A DNA stretch of 26,131 bases from a virus, in IMG/VR virus record IMGVR_UViG_3300048625_000010, positions 1 to 26,131 of that record; one strand, written 5' to 3'. Position numbers and translations under genes: made by a program. Below are positions 15,031 through 23,009 of the stretch, in pieces. The stretch's first letter is position 1. Every line of letters starts with the position of its first letter. The notes beneath the pieces were generated by a model that was not told the DNA's origin, made no database searches, and saw only the letters and a list, made by a program, of their open reading frames with translations.

Positions 15031-17283
15031 ATGGCATCTATTATTAGAATTAAACGTTCTAGCACATCAGGCAATCCAAGTACATTGGGTGCTGGTGAGT
15101 TAGCGTATTCAGCCTTAACAGATAACGGATCAAACGGTGGTGATCGCTTATACATTGGTATGGGCACAGAGACTAGCGGCAACGCTGTCAACCACGTAGT
15201 TATCGGTGGTAAGTACTTTACCGATATGCTGGATCACAATCCAGGTACATTAACAGCATCTTCTGCTATCATCCTCGACTCTAACAAGAAGATCGATGAT
15301 TTACTAGTAGATAACTTAGAACTTAACGGTAACACTCTAAGCACAACTAATACCAATGGCGATTTACTAATCACACCAAATGGTACTGGTAAGACAGTTG
15401 TTACTAACTTATACATTGGCGACAGCAATACATCTTTAACTGAGTTCATTTATGACGCTGTTGGTGGCACTATTACTGCTGGTACTGGCATCACATCTAC
15501 TGTAAGTGATGGTGATAACACTACAACTCTTTCTATCACTAACACTGGTGTAACTGCAGGTAGCTATGGTTCTGCTACTGCTATCCCAACATTCACAGTT
15601 AATGCTCAAGGTCAATTAACTGCAGCTGGTACTGCAGCATTAGCGACTACCCTAAACATTGCTGGCGATACTGGTACAGATGGCGTAGCGCTATTAAGTG
15701 ATACTCTAACTTTTGCTGGTACAAACGGTCTAAGCGCAGCTGTTACAAATAACGCAGTAACAATTACATCTAACGCTACTAATGCTAATACTGCATTGGC
15801 TATCGTTAAACGTGATGCTTCTGGTAACTTCTCTGCTGGTACAATTACCGCAGCATTGGTTGGTAACGCATCAACTGCTACTACCCTACAAACTGCTCGT
15901 ACAATTACATTGAATGGTGATTTATCTGGTTCTGTATCGTTCAACGGTTCTTCAGATGTAACTATTACTGCTACTATCCAAGCGGATTCAGTTGCTCTTG
16001 GTAATGATACTACTGGTAACTATATTGCTACCATCGCAGGTACAGCCAACCAAGTAAACGTATCTGGTTCTGGTACTGAAACTGCTGCTGTAACTCTAAG
16101 CCTACCACAAGATATCCACTCTGGTGCTGCTCCATCATTCGCTGGTATGTCTCTAAGCGGCAACCTAGCGATGGGTTCAAATACCATCACTGGTCTTGCA
16201 GATCCAGTTAATGCTCAAGATGCTGCCACAAAGGCTTATGTTGACGCTGCTCGTGCTGGTCTAGATGTTAAACAATCTGTTCGTGCTGCGACTACTGGTA
16301 ACATCACATTAAGCAATACACAGACTATTGATGGGGTTGCTCTTAACGTCGGTGACCGTGTTCTTGTTAAAGACCAAACAACTGGTTCTCAAAACGGTAT
16401 TTACGTTGTTGCTTCTGGCACATGGGCACGTGCTTCTGATGCTGACGCTCCAAACGAAGTATCTCCAGGTCTATTCTTGTTCGTCGAAGAAGGTAATCTA
16501 AACGGTGATAATGGTTTCGTTATTACTTCAGACGCTCCACTTACAGTTGGTACTGACGCAATTGTGTTCACCCAATTCTCTGGCGCTGGTCAGATCGTTG
16601 CTGGTAACGCTTTAACAAAATCTGGCAATACACTTGATGTTGTTGTTGCAGGTTCTGGTGGTATTGAAATTGTTTCTGATGCACTACAATTAAAATCTAC
16701 ATTGGCTGGCGCTGGTTTAGTTTATGGTTCTGGTGTTCTAGATGTTGTTGGTACTGCAAACCGCATCACAGTTAACTCAGACTCTATTGACATCGCATCA
16801 ACTTATGTTGGCCAGACTTCATTAACTACACTTGGTACTGTTACAACTGGTGTGTGGAATGCTACTGTTGTATCTCCAACTTATGGTGGTACTGGTGTCA
16901 ATAATGGTTCTAACACACTAACTCTTGGTGGTAACCTAACAACTGCTGGTGCCTATTCCACTACGTTGACAATGACTGGTGCTACAAGCATCACATTACC
17001 AACTACTGGCACTTTGGCCACTTTGGCTGGAGCTGAGTCTTTAACAAATAAGACTATTGATGCGTCTAATATTGGTGCCACTACTCGTGGTACTGGTGCG
17101 TTCACAACTCTTGCTGCTAATGGTGCTGCAACTCTAACTTCTACATTGACAGTTAGTGGTGCTACAACCCTTAACTCTACTCTTGGTGTTTCTGGCAACG
17201 TAACAGTTGCTGCTAACATCTCTGGTGCAGGCGCTGGAACTTCTACTCTTGATGGTTTCAACATTGACGGTGGTACATACTAA
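15031..17283 (+). CDS. Large tail-fibre-like repeat protein (750 residues)
   Basis: The N-terminus (IIRIKRSSTSGNPSTLGAGE, then LAYSALTDNG and DRLYIGMG) is an attachment-type module shared in pattern with the 204- and 389-residue proteins downstream. Next come Gly/Thr-rich fibre repeats ([34 protein letters not shown] at about 261-274), then a TKAYVDAARAGLDVKQSVRA module at about 399-419 of the kind common in phage and prophage fibres, then repeats such as PTYGGTGVNNGSNTLTLGG and ESLTNKTIDASNIGATTRG. The end, STLDGFNIDGGTY, is Cys-free. No Cys is visible in the whole protein. GGAG at 15018-15021 serves as ribosome binding site. A long trimeric fibre or whisker is likely; no receptor-binding tip can be named. 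Confidence 0.75.
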   Translation: MASIIRIKRSSTSGNPSTLGAGELAYSALTDNGSNGGDRLYIGMGTETSGNAVNHVVIGGKYFTDMLDHNPGTLTASSAIILDSNKKIDDLLVDNLELNGNTLSTTNTNGDLLITPNGTGKTVVTNLYIGDSNTSLTEFIYDAVGGTITAGTGITSTVSDGDNTTTLSITNTGVTAGSYGSATAIPTFTVNAQGQLTAAGTAALATTLNIAGDTGTDGVALLSDTLTFAGTNGLSAAVTNNAVTITSNATNANTALAIVKRDASGNFSAGTITAALVGNASTATTLQTARTITLNGDLSGSVSFNGSSDVTITATIQADSVALGNDTTGNYIATIAGTANQVNVSGSGTETAAVTLSLPQDIHSGAAPSFAGMSLSGNLAMGSNTITGLADPVNAQDAATKAYVDAARAGLDVKQSVRAATTGNITLSNTQTIDGVALNVGDRVLVKDQTTGSQNGIYVVASGTWARASDADAPNEVSPGLFLFVEEGNLNGDNGFVITSDAPLTVGTDAIVFTQFSGAGQIVAGNALTKSGNTLDVVVAGSGGIEIVSDALQLKSTLAGAGLVYGSGVLDVVGTANRITVNSDSIDIASTYVGQTSLTTLGTVTTGVWNATVVSPTYGGTGVNNGSNTLTLGGNLTTAGAYSTTLTMTGATSITLPTTGTLATLAGAESLTNKTIDASNIGATTRGTGAFTTLAANGAATLTSTLTVSGATTLNSTLGVSGNVTVAANISGAGAGTSTLDGFNIDGGTY
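15817..15851 (+). repeat. 35-bp exact repeat shared with the Asn-Cys fibre gene (copy 2)
   Basis: Identical to 8797-8831 over 35 bases and in the same reading frame, encoding [12 protein letters not shown]. The two copies are about 7 kb apart in direct orientation, so recombination between them would remove the accessory genes between 8.8 and 15.8 kb. Confidence 0.85.
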
Positions 17284-17288
17284 TACTG

Positions 17289-17296
17289 CCTAAATA
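17289..17296 (+). promoter_or_regulatory. Late promoter -10 element (CCTAAATA)
   Basis: The octamer lies six bases after the stop of the 750-residue fibre gene. The expected start near 17302-17303 lies just before the hairpin at 17307, leaving a leader of about 45 bases that contains it. Confidence 0.5.
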
Positions 17297-17306
17297 CAAT
17301 TAGTTC

Positions 17307-17337
17307 GCTGGGGTTTTTACCCCAGCTTTAACCTTTT
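17307..17337 (+). terminator. Hairpin terminator after the 750-residue fibre gene
   Basis: An 8-bp stem (GCTGGGGT with ACCCCAGC) closed by four T, followed by TTTAACCTTTTT. The T tract is interrupted, so termination may be partial. The ribosome binding site of the next gene (AGGAAG, 17338-17343) follows directly. Confidence 0.7.
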
Positions 17338-17348
17338 TAGGAAGATGA

Positions 17349-17963
17349 ATGAGTAATAAAATTATACTCAAGAAGTCATCAGTTGGATCAAAAGTACCAA
17401 CTACTGATGACTTAGTGTACGGTGAGTTAGCATTAAACTATGCTGATGGTAAACTGTATTTCACAGATTCTTCCAACACAATTCAATATCTCGGGTCAAG
17501 TTCAGCAACTCAGACTCTGACGAATAAAACCCTGTCCTCTCCTGTTCTAGCAGGAACACTGACTGTTAATAACAGTGTCGGCACGTCAGGACAGGTTCTT
17601 ATGTCCACTGGATCTGGTGTCCAGTGGTCTTCTCCAAATGCTGGTGCGTTAGCGACTCTGTCTGACGTTAACCTAGCTACTCCAAAAACACAACAAGTTC
17701 TTACATACAACGGTACGCAATGGGTCAACGCTGATTCGAACGCTGTTGTAGCATCTGCTGTTTTCGCCTCTTCTCAATATGATATGGGTCTAACTACAGA
17801 TGGTGTAATCACGGTTCGTGAAGATGAGGGTTTGGTTACAGGTACATCAAACAACATCTATGACTTAGGTGTATTGAGCTTTACGGGTATTATCTCGTTA
17901 AACAACATTGACCAGTCAGTCAAATCAGACTATCTCGGTTACTCTATTATTTTCGGCTTCTAA
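17349..17963 (+). CDS. Short fibre-like structural protein with attachment module
   Basis: A 204-residue protein. The N-terminal 50 residues (IILKKSSVGSKVPTTDDLVY, then GELALNYADGKLYF) match in pattern the start of the 750-residue protein. TQTLTNKTLSSPVLAGTLTV and LATLSDVNLATPKTQQVLTY are typical fibre motifs. The C-terminal 60 residues (from about VFASSQYDMGLTTDG) form a different, compact-looking domain. Probably a short fibre or an adaptor co-assembling with the 960-residue protein that starts 9 bases downstream. Confidence 0.65.
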   Translation: MSNKIILKKSSVGSKVPTTDDLVYGELALNYADGKLYFTDSSNTIQYLGSSSATQTLTNKTLSSPVLAGTLTVNNSVGTSGQVLMSTGSGVQWSSPNAGALATLSDVNLATPKTQQVLTYNGTQWVNADSNAVVASAVFASSQYDMGLTTDGVITVREDEGLVTGTSNNIYDLGVLSFTGIISLNNIDQSVKSDYLGYSIIFGF

Positions 17964-17972
17964 GGATATACA

Positions 17973-20855
17973 ATGGCACGTCAGTTAATTGAAAAATACA
18001 TATTCTCTCCAAATGCTGCAGGGGTTGGTACTCTCAAATTTCCTGGAAAAGTTGATCTGACTCAACTTTTGATTATTGCGAACAAGACTCAGCAAACAAA
18101 CATTTATGCGATCGGTGACCCAACTAAGAATGGCACAATCTCATACGATCCGAATGATACTACGTTTACTGGCGATTCTTCCCAGTACTCTGAACAGGTT
18201 GGTGCTAGCACAGTAACATTTGCTGCTAATACAGCTACTATGCTTTCTTCTGATAAGATCGCCATCTATACTGACGCTCCAAAACAAATCGGTAACATTG
18301 TTCGTCCATATGCGTTTGGTGTTGACGCTATTGAACGTCAACGTGTCGCCCAGCCAATGGCTATGATTGACGCTGACTTTGAGTACGGTCTTCAGCCAAC
18401 TAAGTGGCAGAACTACTCAGATATTCGTGGCATTCCAGGTATTTACGAAAAACCAGGTCTTGACTTGTTCATGACTAACATTACGTCAGACGGCGGTAAC
18501 CCATCTGTTATGACAGTAACTTGTTCACAGGCTCATGGTCTTGCTGTGGCCCAACCTGTTATTATCTTCGGTACTGCTGGTGTATCAAATGCTGCTCGTT
18601 CTGAGGGCGCATTCGTAGTATCATCAGTTCCTGACTCTACAACATTTACATTCTTCGCCAAAGGTATCGTTGGTGTGAACGGCACTTCGGTTTATAACCA
18701 ATCAACATATGCTCGTCGTGGTGGTTTCTATGCTGGTGCGGATCTTCCAATTACTGGATACGTATCTGATGCCAACTCTCCATCTAAGATTACAGTAACT
18801 TGTTCTGCACCACATGGATTGGTTGCGGGGTGCCCATTGGTTAACGTAGTAACATCTTCTGGAACAAACCATTCCCTAATGGGCGGTAACTTCTTCGTTG
18901 AAACAGTCCCATCTTCAACTACATTTACATTTACTGCTCGAGTTGGTGGGGCGGTTGCAAACTCAAGTATTATTGCTAAGACCTATACTCGATCAGATGC
19001 TTATGTTCAACATCGTCCATTTGATGGTGGTGTTAACATCGGTACATTCTTACCATCACATGGTGCTTCTGTTTCTCGTCAAACAAAGAAATACATGCGT
19101 TACCAATCTGGTAAAGGTATGCTCTGGACTTCTGGTGTTTTGTTTAACCCAGTTATGAACTTGGATCAGATTTCTGCTGCTGGTACTAGCGTGGGATCTG
19201 TTATTACAGTTTCTACTGAAATCGACCATGGTCTTCAAGCTGGTGCGACTATTCAGATCGCTGGTGTTGTAACATCAGGATATAATGGAACATATGGCGT
19301 ATCTTCCATTATTAACGAATCTACATTTACAGTCAACGCTACATCTACGCTGGGCTCTACTGCTGCTGTTATCACTAACCTTCCACGTGTCACTGTTAAA
19401 AACTGGGTTGGAGCTTCTACTCGTTGCGGTCCATTCGATGACCAAAACGGTATTTTCTGGGAATTTGATGGACAAGAATTAGCGGTCGTTAAACGTTCAG
19501 CAACTTACCAGCTGTCTGGTTTCGTTTCTGTTACGGCTGGGTCTCAGAACGTTGCTGGAACTAACTGCCGTTTCACTCAACAATTAAAAGTTGGTGATGC
19601 TATTGTTATTCGTGGTATGACATATCGTATCGGTTCTATTACTGACGACAACACTATGTCTATTAACCCAGAATATCGTGGAGTAAACAACTCATCTGGT
19701 ATCAAAATTGCTCAGGTTATTGATACCCGTATCCCACAATCTCAATTCAACATTGATAAGATTGATGGTACAGGTATCTCTGGTTACAATATTAACCTAA
19801 ACAAGATGCAGATGCTTGGTATCTCCTTCTCTTGGTACGGTGCGGGTTTCATCGACTTTATGTGTCGTGGCGGTGATGGTAATATGATCCAAGTTCATCG
19901 CATGAAACAAAACAACATTAATGACGAAGCATACATGCGCACAGGTAACACTGCTGTTCGTTACCAAGCTATCAATGAATCTGCAAGAGATCGTTTAGCT
20001 GCATCTATGTCTAATACTCAAACAACGATGGATCTAGTTGATGCGTCTCGTTTCCCGTCTACAGGTGGTGTTATTTTAGTCGACAGCGAATATATCTCAT
20101 ACACAGGTAGAAACGGCAACCAGTTAACTGGATTGACTCGAGGCGCATCGTTCTCTATGTTCGTTGGTGGTTCTAACAAAACCTTCTCTGGCGGCTCTGC
20201 TGCAGTACATGCTGTCGGTAATGGATATAACTCAGTTACTTTGATTAGTTGCACATGTTCTCCAATTATTAACCACTGGGGTTCTTCGTACATTATGGAC
20301 GGTAACTTCGACTCAGATCGTGGTTACTACTTTAACTATGCTGCAACTGGTGTCACACTTTCTGGTGGTCAAGCCAAGACTGCGTTCTTCCTGCGTTTAG
20401 CTCCATCTGTGTCAAACTCAATTGCAGGTAACTTCGGTGATCGAGATCTTATTAATCGCTCTCAGTTGCTATTGCAGAACTTACAAATTCAATCAGACGT
20501 TCCAGTTCAAGTTTATGGTATTCTAAACCCAGGCAATATTGATGCTTCTACATTAACATGGACTGCGGTTAACACTGTTGGTCTGGGTTCTCAGCCATCA
20601 TTCGCTCAAGTGTCAACTAGCGTTACTACTGCTGCAACTCCAGGTGAGCAGAACTTCTCAACTCTTGGTCAGCCAGCAGGTTTCGCTGAGATTGACTTGA
20701 AGAACTTGAAAGAATTAACAAACTCAGCAATTGGTGGTTATTCAAATTATCCAGATGGACCAGACGTTTTAGCTGTTGTCGTTAAGAACATCGCATCTTC
20801 TGGTAGTGCATCAAACATTAACATTAACTTATTCTGGTCTGAAGCCCAAGCCTAA
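17973..20855 (+). CDS. Large modular virion structural protein (960 residues)
   Basis: The N-terminal 160 residues (MARQLIEKYIFSPNAAGVGT onward, with IVRPYAFGVDAIERQR) resemble a structural protein found in marine T4-like phages. Three beta-modules follow, each with an HGL core and a TTFTF or STFTV end: at about 180-230 (CSQAHGLAVAQPV), 273-325 (CSAPHGLVAGCPL) and 410-460 (TEIDHGLQAGATI). A GDAIVIRGMTYRIGSI module sits at about 515-575, a conserved core with MLGISFSWYGAGFIDFMCRG at about 612-632, and an LVDASRFPSTGGVILVD / YTGRNG module at about 671-735. It is probably a fibre or baseplate appendage. AAGGAT precedes the ATG. No signal or membrane segment. Structural role likely; the exact part of the particle is unknown. 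Confidence 0.75.
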   Translation: MARQLIEKYIFSPNAAGVGTLKFPGKVDLTQLLIIANKTQQTNIYAIGDPTKNGTISYDPNDTTFTGDSSQYSEQVGASTVTFAANTATMLSSDKIAIYTDAPKQIGNIVRPYAFGVDAIERQRVAQPMAMIDADFEYGLQPTKWQNYSDIRGIPGIYEKPGLDLFMTNITSDGGNPSVMTVTCSQAHGLAVAQPVIIFGTAGVSNAARSEGAFVVSSVPDSTTFTFFAKGIVGVNGTSVYNQSTYARRGGFYAGADLPITGYVSDANSPSKITVTCSAPHGLVAGCPLVNVVTSSGTNHSLMGGNFFVETVPSSTTFTFTARVGGAVANSSIIAKTYTRSDAYVQHRPFDGGVNIGTFLPSHGASVSRQTKKYMRYQSGKGMLWTSGVLFNPVMNLDQISAAGTSVGSVITVSTEIDHGLQAGATIQIAGVVTSGYNGTYGVSSIINESTFTVNATSTLGSTAAVITNLPRVTVKNWVGASTRCGPFDDQNGIFWEFDGQELAVVKRSATYQLSGFVSVTAGSQNVAGTNCRFTQQLKVGDAIVIRGMTYRIGSITDDNTMSINPEYRGVNNSSGIKIAQVIDTRIPQSQFNIDKIDGTGISGYNINLNKMQMLGISFSWYGAGFIDFMCRGGDGNMIQVHRMKQNNINDEAYMRTGNTAVRYQAINESARDRLAASMSNTQTTMDLVDASRFPSTGGVILVDSEYISYTGRNGNQLTGLTRGASFSMFVGGSNKTFSGGSAAVHAVGNGYNSVTLISCTCSPIINHWGSSYIMDGNFDSDRGYYFNYAATGVTLSGGQAKTAFFLRLAPSVSNSIAGNFGDRDLINRSQLLLQNLQIQSDVPVQVYGILNPGNIDASTLTWTAVNTVGLGSQPSFAQVSTSVTTAATPGEQNFSTLGQPAGFAEIDLKNLKELTNSAIGGYSNYPDGPDVLAVVVKNIASSGSASNININLFWSEAQA

Positions 20856-20858
20856 ATA
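20851..20858 (+). promoter_or_regulatory. Late promoter -10 element (CCTAAATA) overlapping a stop codon
   Basis: The octamer includes the TAA of the 960-residue gene. A transcript would start near 20864-20865, leaving a short leader with the AGAGGA ribosome binding site before the ATG at 20879. Confidence 0.45.
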
Positions 20859-20878
20859 TATCGAATTAGAGGAAAACT

Positions 20879-22048
20879 ATGTCAACACAAGTACAATTTA
20901 GACGAGGTACAACAACACAGAACAATGCGTTTACAGGCGCTATTGGTGAAATTTCTGTTGACACCGATCTTAAAACAATTCGTCTACATGATGGAACTAC
21001 CGCTGGTGGTGGATCCACTATGCTTAACAACGTTTCTACTCAGACTGCTCTGAATAAAACATTCAGTACTGGTTCTGCGTGGCAAGGTAACGCTGTAGCA
21101 TTAGCTTATGGTGGTACTGGTTCTTCGCTATCTGCGGTAGCGGGTGCTGTTGCATATTCTACTTCTGGTGGATTGTCTCTATCTTCTGCTGGTACATCTG
21201 GTCAGCTATTAGTATCTGGTGGTACTAGTGCTCCAACTTGGGTTTCTGCTTCTACAATTTCAGCGGGTACATCTGCTCTTGCTGCTACTGCTACTAACAT
21301 TGCTGGCGGCTCTGCTGGTCAGTTAATGATTCAGGCTGACACTGGTTTAACAACATTCATTACAGCTGGTGCTTCTGGAACATTCTTACGTTCTGCAGGC
21401 GCTGGTTATGCTCCAACATGGGCTACTGCTGACGTTACCATCGGTACTACTACAATTGCTCTTGGTAGTTCTTCTACTGTTCTTGCTGGATTAACAGCGA
21501 TAACAACTGTAGACCTCACTGTCAACGGCAACTTGACCGTCAACGGCACAACTACAAACATCAATACAGTTAACTTAACTGTTACTGATAAAAATATTGA
21601 ATTGGGTAAAGTATCGACTCCTACTGATACTACTGCTGAGGGTGGCGGTATTACTCTAAAGGGTGCTACTGATAAGACTATTACATGGGGCGCTGCAACT
21701 GGTTGGCAACTAGACGATGGCATCAAAACGACAAGAGCATTTACTGCAACTACTTCTAACAGTTCACCGACTGCTATTTTAACTGCAGCGACTGCGACAT
21801 ATCGTTCTGGATCTATGCAGATTCAAGTGACAAACGGTTCTACATATCGTCTGGCAAACTTGATGTTCGTGCACGATGGAACAAACGTTACTCTTTCTGA
21901 GAACTACCTAGTTGGCGTGGATGTTCAAACTGCATCAACAAATACTACATTTACAGCTTCCATCTCTGGTGGCACTCTAACTGTTTATGCTACTGCTGCA
22001 AGCGGTACATCTGTGGTTAAGGGCGAAGCAAATCTATTCAAGGTATAA
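20879..22048 (+). CDS. Fibre-like structural protein with Mtd-type N-terminal module
   Basis: A 389-residue protein. The start (VQFRRGTTTQNNAFTGAIGE, then ISVDTDLKTIRLHDG) is the short N-terminal module seen in Mtd-like and many other phage fibre proteins. The middle has fibre repeats. Around residues 218-280 is the segment LTVNGNLTVNGTTTNINTVN, then VTDKNIELGKVSTPTDTTAE and GGITLKGATDKTITW, which is frequent in structural proteins of marine T4-like phages. The last 100 residues form a beta-rich end (STYRLANLMFVHDGTNVTLS). It sits directly before gp13, where T4 has the fibritin gene wac, but no fibritin-like coiled coil is seen. Probably a collar or baseplate fibre. Confidence 0.7.
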   Translation: MSTQVQFRRGTTTQNNAFTGAIGEISVDTDLKTIRLHDGTTAGGGSTMLNNVSTQTALNKTFSTGSAWQGNAVALAYGGTGSSLSAVAGAVAYSTSGGLSLSSAGTSGQLLVSGGTSAPTWVSASTISAGTSALAATATNIAGGSAGQLMIQADTGLTTFITAGASGTFLRSAGAGYAPTWATADVTIGTTTIALGSSSTVLAGLTAITTVDLTVNGNLTVNGTTTNINTVNLTVTDKNIELGKVSTPTDTTAEGGGITLKGATDKTITWGAATGWQLDDGIKTTRAFTATTSNSSPTAILTAATATYRSGSMQIQVTNGSTYRLANLMFVHDGTNVTLSENYLVGVDVQTASTNTTFTASISGGTLTVYATAASGTSVVKGEANLFKV

Positions 22049-22051
22049 TAA

Positions 22052-23008
22052 ATGGCTATTCCAACATCTAGAGAAAGTCTAAAACAATACTGTCTAAGAG
22101 CACTCGGTGCTCCAGTATTGGAGATTAACGTTGACGACGATCAACTAGAAGATCGTATTGATGAATGTCTAGACTACTGGCGTCTATACCACTATGATGG
22201 TATAGAAGAGATCTATTTGAAGCAACAGATTCGTGCTTCTGAAATTGTGTTATCTTCTAATAACGCCCAAGATTTTGCGTTAGAAGAACACATCACAGGA
22301 GCGACTTCTGGAGCTAAAGCTACAGTAACTCGTGAATCTCAGCGTATGTCTGCTGGCAATTTATTGCTTGTTAAGAATATTGTTGGAACATTTATTGCAG
22401 GTGAAGCTATTCATGGAACGACCGTAACGGCAACTACCGTTTCTATCACACCACGTGAATATGATAATCGTTACATCAATATCCCAGACTATGTGTATGG
22501 TATCACTGATGTGCTTTCTATCGGTCAAGCATCTTCTTCTAAGAACATTTTCGACTTACAATATCAATTACGTTTAAATGACTTGTATGACCTAACTTCT
22601 ACATCTATCATTTACTATACTACTGTTATGCAGCATCTAGACTTACTAGACTGGACTCTTAACGGTAAAGACAATTTCCGTTTTAACCGTTTACAAGATC
22701 GCATGTATCTTGATATCAACTGGCAGTCTGATGTGCAATTCGGTGACTACATTATCATCAAATGCTATCGTGCCATGGATCCAAATCAGTGGTCCAAGGT
22801 CTGGAATGAACCATGGCTAAAACGATATGTCACAGCGCAGTTTAAGAAACAATGGGCAGTGAACATTAAGAAATTCTCTGGCATTCAACTTCCAGGTGGT
22901 GTTACATTAGATGGCGACAAGTTATACTTAGAAGCTACACAGGAAATTAGAGAGCTAGAAGACGACTTGCAGAACAAATCTGCTCCACTCAACTTCATAA
23001 TGGGTTAA
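22052..23008 (+). CDS. gp13: Neck protein gp13
   Basis: A 318-residue protein, close to T4 gp13 (309). RALGAPVLEINVDDDQLEDR near the N-terminus and the C-terminal half (IYYTTVMQHLDLLDWTLNGK; FGDYIIIKCYRAMDPNQWSK) are characteristic. gp13 forms part of the head-completion neck between portal and tail. Residues about 79-133 (ITGATSGAKATV ... IVGTFIAGEAIHG) look like an inserted beta-module also present in the giant protein at 6004-6165. The gene starts 3 bases after the previous stop, and gp14 follows after one base. Arg codons are mostly CGT. Confidence 0.9.
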   Translation: MAIPTSRESLKQYCLRALGAPVLEINVDDDQLEDRIDECLDYWRLYHYDGIEEIYLKQQIRASEIVLSSNNAQDFALEEHITGATSGAKATVTRESQRMSAGNLLLVKNIVGTFIAGEAIHGTTVTATTVSITPREYDNRYINIPDYVYGITDVLSIGQASSSKNIFDLQYQLRLNDLYDLTSTSIIYYTTVMQHLDLLDWTLNGKDNFRFNRLQDRMYLDINWQSDVQFGDYIIIKCYRAMDPNQWSKVWNEPWLKRYVTAQFKKQWAVNIKKFSGIQLPGGVTLDGDKLYLEATQEIRELEDDLQNKSAPLNFIMG

Positions 23009-23009
23009 G

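Noticed and set aside
20879-21010. Mtd-like N-terminus as a sign of a diversity-generating retroelement
   Set aside because: No reverse transcriptase, no template/variable repeat pair and no C-type lectin end are visible in the window; the N-terminal module is common in ordinary fibres.
20879-22048. Fibritin (wac) identity from its position before gp13
   Set aside because: The sequence lacks the long heptad coiled coil and foldon of fibritin and has fibre-type beta repeats instead.
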